DNA from: Deltaproteobacteria bacterium
GTDB taxonomy: Bacteria; Desulfobacterota; Binatia; UBA9968; CAXXLF01
DNA: 6,138 bases
Reading direction: 5' to 3'
Assembly (NCBI GenBank): GCA_022571535.1
Contig: JACZXR010000163.1
Coordinates: 1-6,138, forward strand
The notes below the pieces were generated by a model that made no database searches, was not told the DNA's origin, and saw only the letters and a list, made by a program, of their open reading frames with translations. Positions 1 to 4,385 of this stretch are shown piece after piece. Position 1 is the first letter of the stretch. The number at the start of each line of letters is the position of its first letter. The position numbers were made by a program, and so were the translations under genes.

Positions 1-497
1 CACAGGGAAAAATGCGCAGTGACTTTTATTACCGGATTGGCGTGATTGTCATCAACCTGAACCCCCTGTGCCAGCGCCGCGAGGACATCCCCCTTCTCGT
101 TCATAACTTTCTCCATCACCACCCGGTTGCTGCCAGCAGGCAGATCAGAGAGATATCAACTGCGGCAATGAAGCGCCTCATGGAATATCACTGGCCAGGA
201 AATATCCGGCAACTCCAAAACGTGCTTGAGAGGGCCATAGTCCTAACCAAAGGGCGGAGCATCGAGGAGATAGATTTACCGAATGGAGCGGTAGCCGGTC
301 AGGCGGAGGTGAAAGGAATCTCCCCCACCCTTCCACTTCGCCAGTGGTTGAACGAGCAGGAAAAGCAATACCTGCTCCATCAATTGGAAGCATCCGGCGG
401 GAGGATAGGTCTTACGGCGAAGAACTGCGGCATGGATGTAAAGACCCTTTACCGTAAGATGCTCTTCCACGGTCTCGACAAGAAAGGTTTCCAATAA
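1..497 (+). CDS. Sigma-54-dependent transcriptional activator (NtrC/EBP family), C-terminal part
   Basis: This is the 3' end of an enhancer-binding protein that activates sigma-54 RNA polymerase by ATP hydrolysis. The frame is open to the window edge (first full codon at 3), so the receiver or sensor domain and the Walker motifs lie outside. What remains reads in family order. MRSDFYYRI corresponds to the usual FREDLYYRL arginine-finger region. QRREDIPLLV follows, then the sensor-II motif WPGNIRQLQNVLERA, a short linker, and a Fis-type helix-turn-helix near the C-terminus (LTAKNCGMDVKTLYRKM, usual form ..AAxxLGxxxxTLYRKL). The internal ATG at 12 lies inside the AAA+ domain and is not the start. 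About 600 bp downstream are a sigma-54 promoter and a palindrome that could be its target. No clear terminator follows the stop. Family assignment is secure; the signal it senses is unknown. Confidence 0.93.
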   Translation, partial: QGKMRSDFYYRIGVIVINLNPLCQRREDIPLLVHNFLHHHPVAASRQIREISTAAMKRLMEYHWPGNIRQLQNVLERAIVLTKGRSIEEIDLPNGAVAGQAEVKGISPTLPLRQWLNEQEKQYLLHQLEASGGRIGLTAKNCGMDVKTLYRKMLFHGLDKKGFQ

Positions 498-610
498 AGA
501 CGTAAATACGTATCCTGCTGTATCCAACACTATTTCAGTGGATGCTTCCATCTTCGCTACCCGAACAACCGCATTCGATTTCTAGTTTCATCAACTTTCA
601 ATGTGCTATT

Positions 611-796
611 CTACTTCATCCTCTTAAATAGCTCCCGATACCCCGTCTCCTCTGCCACCAGCTTATTCATAAACTCAGCTTGGGTAATCAGCTCCTTCTC
701 GATCATCAGCTTTTCAAGACCTTCCTGTCTCTTCGGTCGGATCGTGTTCTTCTTCGTGGACCGCTTCTCGTGTGATGTCTCCGACTCGCAGCCCAA
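611..796 (-). CDS. Possible small protein or fragment, unrecognised
   Basis: This is an open stretch of up to 61 codons beginning with TTG and overlapping the end of the flippase remnant in another frame. Its last 31 residues, from an internal ATG at 706, look protein-like: a charged helix with EKELITQAEFMNKLV, similar in style to short bacterial proteins of the form 'LIEKGIITxxEFLxKL'. There is no convincing ribosome binding site at the TTG. It may be a degraded gene or a chance frame. I do not recognise a function. Confidence 0.22.
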   Translation of the reverse strand: MGCESETSHEKRSTKKNTIRPKRQEGLEKLMIEKELITQAEFMNKLVAEETGYRELFKRMK

Positions 797-957
797 AGCG
801 GCCTAGGTTGTAGAGTCCTAACAGAGATATCGGAATGTACTGGCTGAGATGGTAATACACGGGAGCTGCGAAGGCATCGGCCTTCTCCACGCCAAAGATG
901 CGCAAACTAACCCAAATGGGTTGGAAGCACGTTATTTCCCATGAATCCGATCATCAT
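714..957 (-). pseudogene. Remnant of a flippase-like membrane protein (UPF0104 / lysylphosphatidylglycerol synthase TM family)
   Basis: Two pieces of one family are joined here with the middle missing. On the minus strand, 957 downward reads MMIGFMGNNVLPTHLG and then a stop. This matches the conserved N-terminal segment of the family (iGfmaNNvLPaRlGE). Directly after, in a different frame from about 905, comes GVEKADAFAAPVYYHLSQY followed by IPISLLGLYNLGRFGL and an acidic tail ending at 714. That resembles the last transmembrane helix and tail of the same family. Family members are about 300 residues or more, so roughly 200 residues are missing and the frame is broken. The family has many transmembrane helices and includes lipid flippases. 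The call rests on remembered motifs; homology search would settle it. Confidence 0.6.
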
Positions 958-1007
958 CGGTCAAACCACCTCTCGATGAGCAGTTTTGGGAGGGCAACAT
1001 TCAAACT

Positions 1008-1041
1008 GTACACTTTTGACGGTGGTTGCTCAAAAGTGCAC
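1008..1041. promoter_or_regulatory. 34-bp palindrome, candidate upstream activating site
   Basis: GTACACTTTTGA (1008-1019) and TCAAAAGTGCAC (1030-1041) are inverted repeats matching at 11 of 12 positions around a 10-bp centre. The centre is about 70 bp upstream of the -24 box of the sigma-54 promoter at 1095-1110, a usual distance for an enhancer-binding protein dimer site. No T-run follows on either side, so it is a poor terminator. Binding by the activator encoded at 1-497 is inferred. Confidence 0.5.
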
Positions 1042-1094
1042 GACAAATGGATTTTTAAAACAGTAAAATCCCATAATTTCACATGGATACAACA

Positions 1095-1110
1095 TGGCAT
1101 TTCCTTTGCT
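1095..1110 (+). promoter_or_regulatory. Sigma-54 (-24/-12) promoter
   Basis: TGGCATTTCCTTTGCT matches the sigma-54 consensus TGGCACG-N4-TTGCW. The TGGCA and TTGC blocks are complete, and exactly 10 bases separate the GG and GC dinucleotides. The predicted start near 1121 gives a leader of about 22 nt, containing AGGAG at 1129-1133, before the ATG at 1143. A sigma-54 activator gene is on the same strand upstream. Confidence 0.7.
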
Positions 1111-1142
1111 CTAAACCTTCTCCATCATAGGAGAACAGACTT

Positions 1143-1355
1143 ATGAGATGCCAAAGGTGTATAATAAATGAAGCCAGCCACCGCGTTTTTAGCGACATAA
1201 TTGATGCCCAGGTGTGTACCTCCTGCGCCATCAAAGCTCTAAGGCTAGAGCTTGCGGTAGAGGTCTTCCCTAAATTGACCTACCGGCCGGATTTCTTGCC
1301 TACTTTGGGAGTTAGACCCTTTACCTCTCACCCTGATAACTGCCTAGCAATCTGA
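1143..1355 (+). CDS. Small double-CxxC (zinc-ribbon-like) protein, 70 residues
   Basis: The protein has two cysteine pairs, C3-x2-C6 and C25-x2-C28, spaced as in a short treble-clef or zinc-ribbon fold. Between them is a segment (EASHRVFSDIIDAQV) that could form the connecting strands. The C-terminal 30 residues are proline-rich and unremarkable. It has no signal peptide or membrane segment, so it is probably cytoplasmic. The start is well supported: AGGAG at 1129-1133 lies 9 bases before the ATG, just downstream of the sigma-54 promoter at 1095-1110. A hairpin with a T-run follows at 1400-1437, so this is probably a single-gene transcript. Metal binding is inferred from the cysteine spacing. 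The function is unknown; redox or metal sensing or a protein-interaction role are possibilities only. Confidence 0.75.
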   Translation: MRCQRCIINEASHRVFSDIIDAQVCTSCAIKALRLELAVEVFPKLTYRPDFLPTLGVRPFTSHPDNCLAI

Positions 1356-1399
1356 AAAATCTCTTTGTAGAGAGTATACTTACCCTTGCCTTCAGATTG

Positions 1400-1437
1400 A
1401 CCTGCCTATATTTTGCCCTCTCTGCTGGCAGGTTTTT
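1400..1437 (+). terminator. Probable intrinsic terminator after the CxxC gene
   Basis: ACCTGCC (1400-1406) pairs perfectly with GGCAGGT (1427-1433), and further Ts continue to 1437. The 20-base loop is long, which lowers confidence. A weaker hairpin (TCTCT/AGAGA, 1360-1373) lies immediately after the stop codon at 1355. Confidence 0.5.
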
Positions 1438-1504
1438 ATCCAACCTAAATTGCCAGATTGGCAGCATTAGCGTAAGACAATTGCCGACAAAAAAATTGAC
1501 TTTC

Positions 1505-1530
1505 TGAAGTTCCCCCCATTTTCTGGACAG
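1505..1530 (+). repeat. IS left inverted repeat
   Basis: It starts TGAAG, runs through TTCCCCCCATT and ends TGGACAG. It matches the right end at 2900-2925 at 21 of 26 positions; the mismatches are two bases after TGA and three before TGGACAG. Confidence 0.8.
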
Positions 1531-1585
1531 GTGGTTAAGCTACAATTATGAGGGTATTTTTGTCCGGGAACGGGGGGTGTTTGTA

Positions 1586-1864
1586 ATGGGAGCAAAACGG
1601 AAGCGGCACACGGAGGAGTTTAAGGCGAAGGTAGCGCTGGAAGCAATCCGGGGAGTGCGGACTTTGAGTGAATTGAGTTCGATGCACGGGGTACACTCGA
1701 CGGTGATCGGGCAGTGGAAGCGGCAGTTGGTAGACGGAGCGACGGAACTGTTCCGTCGGGGGAACGGAGCTGTGGGCAAGAGCGAGCAGGAGTTGACGGG
1801 ACCGTTGTACGAGGAGATCGGGCGGCTGAAGGTGGAGGTGGACTGGCTCAAAAAAAAGCTTTGA
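1586..1864 (+). CDS. IS3-family OrfA (transposase helix-turn-helix protein)
   Basis: This is the DNA-binding subunit of the IS, 92 residues from the ATG at 1586. The start begins KRKRHTEEFKAKVALEAIRG, the standard HTH_Tnp_1 opening. A G-rich tract just upstream can serve as ribosome binding site, and an in-frame GTG at 1577 is a less likely start. After the helix-turn-helix (TLSELSSMHGVHSTVIGQWKR) comes a C-terminal coiled-coil segment (EEIGRLKVEVDWLKKK), which in this family is a leucine zipper for OrfA and OrfAB assembly. It ends at TGA 1862-1864, directly after an A8 run. OrfA alone usually down-regulates transposition. Frameshifting at 1852-1858 would give the OrfAB transposase of about 370 residues. 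Confidence 0.92.
   Translation: MGAKRKRHTEEFKAKVALEAIRGVRTLSELSSMHGVHSTVIGQWKRQLVDGATELFRRGNGAVGKSEQELTGPLYEEIGRLKVEVDWLKKKL
1852..1858 (+). other. Programmed -1 frameshift site A_AAA_AAG
   Basis: The last codons of orfA read AAA AAA AAG within an eight-A run (1850-1857). In phase this gives the IS3-type slippery heptamer A_AAA_AAG, three bases before CTT and the orfA stop. Slipping back one base continues directly into orfB at 1858 (lysine followed by ALSAAALG). Confidence 0.85.
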
Positions 1865-2697
1865 GCGCAGCAGCGCTTGGGGTAAGGCGAGGATGGATCG
1901 AGTCGGAGCACAGAGTGTTATCGGTAGTGGAGCAATGCGCGTTGGCGGGATTGGCGCGTTCGACGTATTACTACGAGCCGGTGGTAGCGAGCGAAGAGAA
2001 CTTGAGATTGATGCGGGTGATCGACGAGCTCTACCTCAAGCGGCCGTTTTACGGCTCGCCGCGGATGACGGACTGGCTTGGAGATCTGGGGTGGGTGGTC
2101 AACGAGAAGCGGGTGGCGCGGTTGATGCGGGTGATGGGATTGCAGGGGAGCGTGCCGGGACCCCACACCAGCCGGCCCCATCCCGAGCATCGGATTTACC
2201 CGTACTTGCTGCGAGATCTAGAGATCGAGCGACCCAATCAGGTGTGGTGCTCGGACATCACGTACGTGCCGATGCGGCGAGGGTTTTTGTATCTGGTGGT
2301 GGTGATGGACTGGTTCAGTCGGTACGTGCTGACCTGGGAGTTGTCCAACACGTTGGAGGTGCTGTTCTGTGTGGAGGCGTTGGAGCAGGCGCTGGGAATG
2401 AGCAGGCCGGAGATCTTCAACACCGACCAAGGGGTGCAGTTTACCAGCGCGGGGTTCACTGGGAAACTACAGGATGCTGGAATACGGATCAGCATGGACG
2501 GACGGGGACGGGCGTTGGACAACGTGATGGTGGAGCGGTTGTGGCGCAGTGTGAAGTACGAGGAGATCTATCTGTGGGACTATGCCGATGGCACGGAGGC
2601 TTGGAAGGGATTGAGTCGGTATTTCCCATTCTACAATACCGAGCGACGGCATCAAGGGTTGGGCAGAAAAACACCGGCGCAGGTTTACTTCGGGTGA
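1858..2697 (+). CDS. IS3-family OrfB, DDE integrase-type transposase catalytic part
   Basis: This is the catalytic half of the transposase, read in the -1 frame from the slippery site; the start given is the fusion point, not an initiation codon. It has 279 residues. The N-terminal part holds the HTH_21-like segment (LSVVEQCALAGLARSTYYYEP, then KRPFYGSPRMTDWL). The retroviral-integrase core follows. Counting from the fusion point, the catalytic residues are D133 (WCSDITYVP), D190 (FNTDQGVQFTS) and E226 (DNVMVERLWRSVKYE). There are 35 residues between the second D and the E, the classic D,D(35)E spacing. The C-terminal FYNTERRHQGLGRKTPAQVYF is also standard. No stop or frameshift interrupts it, so the element may be active. 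Confidence 0.93.
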   Translation, partial: ALSAAALGVRRGWIESEHRVLSVVEQCALAGLARSTYYYEPVVASEENLRLMRVIDELYLKRPFYGSPRMTDWLGDLGWVVNEKRVARLMRVMGLQGSVPGPHTSRPHPEHRIYPYLLRDLEIERPNQVWCSDITYVPMRRGFLYLVVVMDWFSRYVLTWELSNTLEVLFCVEALEQALGMSRPEIFNTDQGVQFTSAGFTGKLQDAGIRISMDGRGRALDNVMVERLWRSVKYEEIYLWDYADGTEAWKGLSRYFPFYNTERRHQGLGRKTPAQVYFG

Positions 2698-2899
2698 GAA
2701 CAGGGGGGTACTGCGATATGGCCCCAGGCCAGATCGTGGCGTATAAACGATTGTGGAGCGGAAATTTCAGTGGTAGAGAAACTCAGATACCGCGATCTGC
2801 CTTACACCAACGCTTTCCCTCTCCCCACCAATGTGAGAGGAGCAGCCAGGGAGAGCAAAATTCAGGAGACCGATTCACGAGCTTATCTGGGATCAAAAA
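2698..2899 (+). other. Non-coding right tail of the IS
   Basis: I see no gene in this stretch. Near its start, 2703-2714 (GGGGGGTACTGC, complementary to GCAGTACCCCCC) resembles the IS end but lacks the terminal TG and the TGGACA block, so it may be a decayed inner end. A small hairpin CCTCTC/GAGAGG lies at about 2818-2840. A long overlapping frame in this area is a shadow of orfB. Confidence 0.45.
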
Positions 2900-2925
2900 C
2901 TGTCCAACCAATGGGGGGAAGCTCA
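2900..2925 (-). repeat. IS right inverted repeat
   Basis: Read on the minus strand it starts TGAGC, then TTCCCCCCATT, and ends TTGGACAG. It ends with CA on the plus strand, as expected for an IS3-family terminus. Confidence 0.78.
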
Positions 2926-2931
2926 TTATCT

Positions 2932-3010
2932 GTTTAACGCCGGCCATCACCGGCCTGCACTGCGGAGCGAAGCGACGCTTGCGCAGGTCCGGTGCATGGC
3001 CTTGTTGGGC
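2932..3010 (-). other. Integron attC-like recombination site (59-base element), 79 bp
   Basis: On the minus strand the site opens with GCCCAAC AAGGCC and ends GGC GTTAAAC, exact matches to the R'' (RYYYAAC) and R' (GTTRRRY) core consensus. Between them is a long imperfect palindrome: GGCCATGCACCGGACCTGC against its partner GCAGGCCGGTGATGGCC. The arm next to GCCCAAC has two unpaired extra bases (G and A), as expected for the L'' arm, which supports the minus orientation. The outer 7-mers pair on the plus strand using G-T wobbles, so the plus strand is the better-folding 'bottom' strand. It lies 24 bp after the DUF3303 stop codon, the normal position of attC in a gene cassette. Confidence 0.8.
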
Positions 3011-3034
3011 AGTCTTCTTGCCGCTATTGCTGTT

Positions 3035-3346
3035 CTACTTCTGAAGTGCATCGCGCCACGCGATTGCCTCCGATTCCGCCGCAACCGCGTCCATGACATC
3101 AAGAACGGGCTCAAGGCGGAATTGGAACACCGCAAAGGTGGTAGTCAACTTGTGCACGTCAGCTGGCTTGTCTGTTTCAATTACAGCGTAACCACCGAAT
3201 TCCCCGATGCGGACCAAGAACTGGTGGAATTTGAGACTTTCGGGCATCTGCCACTTTTCAAACATACTCAGGACTCGCTTCTGCGCTGCCTCGTAATCCG
3301 CGTGGGAACCACCGGGACGCTCCCACCAAGTGAGTACGTACTTCAT
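3035..3346 (-). CDS. DUF3303-type protein, 103 residues, likely integron cassette gene
   Basis: This small soluble protein of unknown function resembles DUF3303. It has an N-terminal strand (MKYVLTWWERPGG), a helix (YEAAQKRVLSMFEKW), PESLKFHQFLVRIGEFGGYAVIETDKPADV, and a C-terminal VxPVxD-like segment (RLEPVLDVMDAV). The alternating strands and helix suggest a dimeric alpha-beta barrel (ferredoxin-like) fold; that is inference. There is no signal peptide. The start is very well supported: AAAGGAGG (3353-3360) lies 6 bases before the ATG at 3346. Its stop is 24 bp from the attC-like site, so gene plus attC make a typical cassette. The leader back to the nearest upstream core (GTTAGGC, minus strand 3494-3488) is 141 nt, longer than usual. 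No integrase gene is in the window. Confidence 0.85.
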   Translation of the reverse strand: MKYVLTWWERPGGSHADYEAAQKRVLSMFEKWQMPESLKFHQFLVRIGEFGGYAVIETDKPADVHKLTTTFAVFQFRLEPVLDVMDAVAAESEAIAWRDALQK

Positions 3347-3352
3347 CTCTTT

Positions 3353-3487
3353 CCTCCTTTTCTGAGCTTACAGCGTTTCACACACCAGGATCCTCCCGTA
3401 CAACCCGACTACTCGGGCCTTACGCGAAGACTGCATGTTGAGCATACGTTGGTGCCCTTACACCGGACGTCCTTGTCTCGTTGGGCT
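3353..3487. other. Untranslated leader region of the DUF3303 cassette; no gene seen
   Basis: Apart from the ribosome binding site at 3353-3360 it contains a short hairpin CCCGA/TCGGG near 3404-3417. A GTTGGGC 7-mer at 3480-3486 sits one base from GCCTAAC (3488-3494). I found no stem that would make the GTTGGGC part of an attC. A plus-strand open frame across 2996-3493 is antisense to the DUF3303 gene and not protein-like. Confidence 0.4.
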
Positions 3488-3513
3488 GCCTAACTAGTAA
3501 TATACTGGTCAGC

Positions 3514-3541
3514 ATATTACGGGCCTATGTCGGTATATCAA
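3514..3541 (-). promoter_or_regulatory. Possible sigma-70-type promoter for the DUF3303 gene
   Basis: On the minus strand TTGATA (3541-3536) and TAATAT (3519-3514) are separated by 16 bases. It lies inside one arm of the inverted-repeat element. It would give a leader of about 160 nt before the ATG at 3346. Confidence 0.28.
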
Positions 3542-3591
3542 GGCTTAGGTTGTAACCCGACACGATACCACCTGGGTCACCCTTGCCTCAA

Positions 3592-3619
3592 ATTGGACAG
3601 AAGGGCTATTCTGTCCAAT
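3592..3619. other. Perfect 11-bp stem hairpin in the 302-bp element
   Basis: ATTGGACAGAA (3592-3602) and TTCTGTCCAAT (3609-3619) are exact inverted repeats around the loop GGGCTA. There is no T-run after it on the plus strand, so it is not a standard terminator. Confidence 0.6.
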
Positions 3620-3808
3620 ATCGCCTTCACCCCTGAAGATCAAGCTCCAATCCACTGTTCGGGCCGAGGAGTTGACACCACCCACCTCCAGCGATAGAGG
3701 GGCTTTATGTTTGGCGACTACAACAGCGGGTACTGGATACCTGTACTGATATAGGCTCGAACTGTGCTGGCCAATAGATTTAGTTAGGCGATAAACGGAC
3801 CAAGTACC

Positions 3809-4243
3809 TTGAACAAGTCAGTAATATTGGGCTTCTTGGCATTAGCACTTTCTAGCACCACGGGCTGCTCCGAGAAAGAGCCTGGAACTGAAGGTAAGCC
3901 GTCACGGGCTACGCAGGCTTGGAAGGAGATTGAGAAACTCTACGAGAAAGCGAAGGAAGCTGGAGATACCACCCCCGGAGACGTCGTTGACTGGGCGAAG
4001 AGAGATATCCAGCGGATCGGGGATTGGGAATATAGGGTTGTCACTGTTGCCACCGCCGGAGATGATGTGCTCGAAAAGCGCTTCAATGAACTCGGCCGAG
4101 ATCGATGGGAGATCTTCTGGGTTGAGCGGTTCCAGGAAGGGAATTTACGTCTATTTCTTAAGCGGCCCGCGAGAAGTTACCTCAAATCAATCCCGCTCTC
4201 GGGTCTTAGCAAACTCGTTCCGGGTGGTGGCGATGGCCAATGA
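3809..4243 (+). CDS. Putative lipoprotein with DUF4177-like C-terminal part, 144 residues
   Basis: The protein begins with a lipoprotein-type signal (MNKSVILGFLALALSSTTGC). The probable acylated cysteine is C20; the lipobox TTGC has T where L is usual. A charged helical linker follows (about residues 34-72, AWKEIEKLYEKAKEAGD). After it comes a segment around 73-118 (WEYRVVTV, then RFNELGRDRWEIFWVE and LRLFLKRP), which resembles the 'yeYkvv...LnelGxeGWel' pattern of DUF4177-like domains. The start codon is TTG with only a weak upstream ACGGA, but the signal peptide fixes the start here. It lies 20 bp after the GTTAGGC end of the 302-bp element, as a cassette gene would, but no attC is visible after its stop. 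It is probably membrane-anchored; its function is unknown. Confidence 0.72.
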   Translation: MNKSVILGFLALALSSTTGCSEKEPGTEGKPSRATQAWKEIEKLYEKAKEAGDTTPGDVVDWAKRDIQRIGDWEYRVVTVATAGDDVLEKRFNELGRDRWEIFWVERFQEGNLRLFLKRPARSYLKSIPLSGLSKLVPGGGDGQ

Positions 4244-4298
4244 GAGTTCAGCATCGCCAACTAACGCGCTAATTAGGATTCATCTCCACCTCGGCATG

Positions 4299-4317
4299 CA
4301 ATTAATCGACGCTTTAA
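4299..4317. repeat. 19-bp direct repeat, copy 1
   Basis: CAATTAATCGACGCTTTAA occurs here and identically at 5459-5477. The flanking bases differ. This copy is 68 bp beyond the stop of the methyltransferase gene at 4386-5378. Confidence 0.85.
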
Positions 4318-4385
4318 ATGAGTCTGGGCAGGATTCCAGAAAGAGATAATGCTATGAAGATGGACGTTCCAGGCAAGGCTGAATC

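Larger units (their letters stand above)
1505..2925 (+). mobile_element. IS3-family insertion sequence, about 1.42 kb
   Basis: The element carries overlapping orfA and orfB with a slippery site between them. It is bounded by inverted ends beginning with TG, as in the IS3 family (IS150-like end style: C-tract, ATT, then TGGACA). The transposase looks intact. Two oddities stand out. About 200 bp of non-coding DNA separates orfB from the right end, where family members usually have very little. There is also no clear target duplication: the 3 bases outside the left end are TTC and outside the right end TTA. The right boundary is 6 bp from an attC core site. Confidence 0.88.
3488..3789. repeat. 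302-bp inverted-repeat element with attC-core ends
   Basis: The ends are GCCTAACTA (3488-3496) and TAGTTAGGC (3781-3789). They are perfectly inverted and include exact RYYYAAC and GTTRRRY core motifs. The inverted match continues inward: by hand alignment 3499-3537 and 3742-3780 agree at about 29 of 39 positions, with two unpaired bases after the first nine. Six of the ten mismatches are G-T/G-U compatible if the plus strand folds. The roughly 200-bp interior is non-coding and carries a strong 28-nt hairpin. It could be an outsized attC, an attC interrupted by an insertion, a MITE-like element or a structured RNA. Confidence 0.55.

Noticed and set aside
898..1146. Plus-strand frame covering the palindrome and promoter
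   Set aside because: The product is not protein-like, and the interval is better explained by the flippase remnant and regulatory sites.
2703..2714. Right end of the IS directly after orfB
   Set aside because: It matches the C-tract but lacks the terminal TG and the TGGACA block; the sequence at 2900-2925 fits the left end better.
1893..3044. A 383-codon open frame on the plus strand, the longest in the window
   Set aside because: It overlaps OrfB in another frame, its product is low-complexity Gly/Ala/Arg-rich, and it runs through the IS end and attC. OrfB has clear family motifs, so this is a shadow.
3398..3486. Possible second attC between GTACAAC and GTTGGGC
   Set aside because: The first 7-mer misses the RYYYAAC consensus and the inner arms do not pair, so there is no attC-type stem.
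2996..3493. Plus-strand open frame opposite the DUF3303 gene
   Set aside because: It is antisense to a gene with a strong ribosome binding site and recognisable family features, and it shows no protein-like pattern.
3930..4349. Plus-strand frame overlapping the lipoprotein gene
   Set aside because: Its product is Ser/Arg-rich and unlike a real protein; the lipoprotein frame has a signal peptide and domain-like pattern.
4244..4385. attC site after the lipoprotein gene
   Set aside because: AACTAAC near 4259 misses the consensus by one base and no GTTRRRY partner or hairpin is present.
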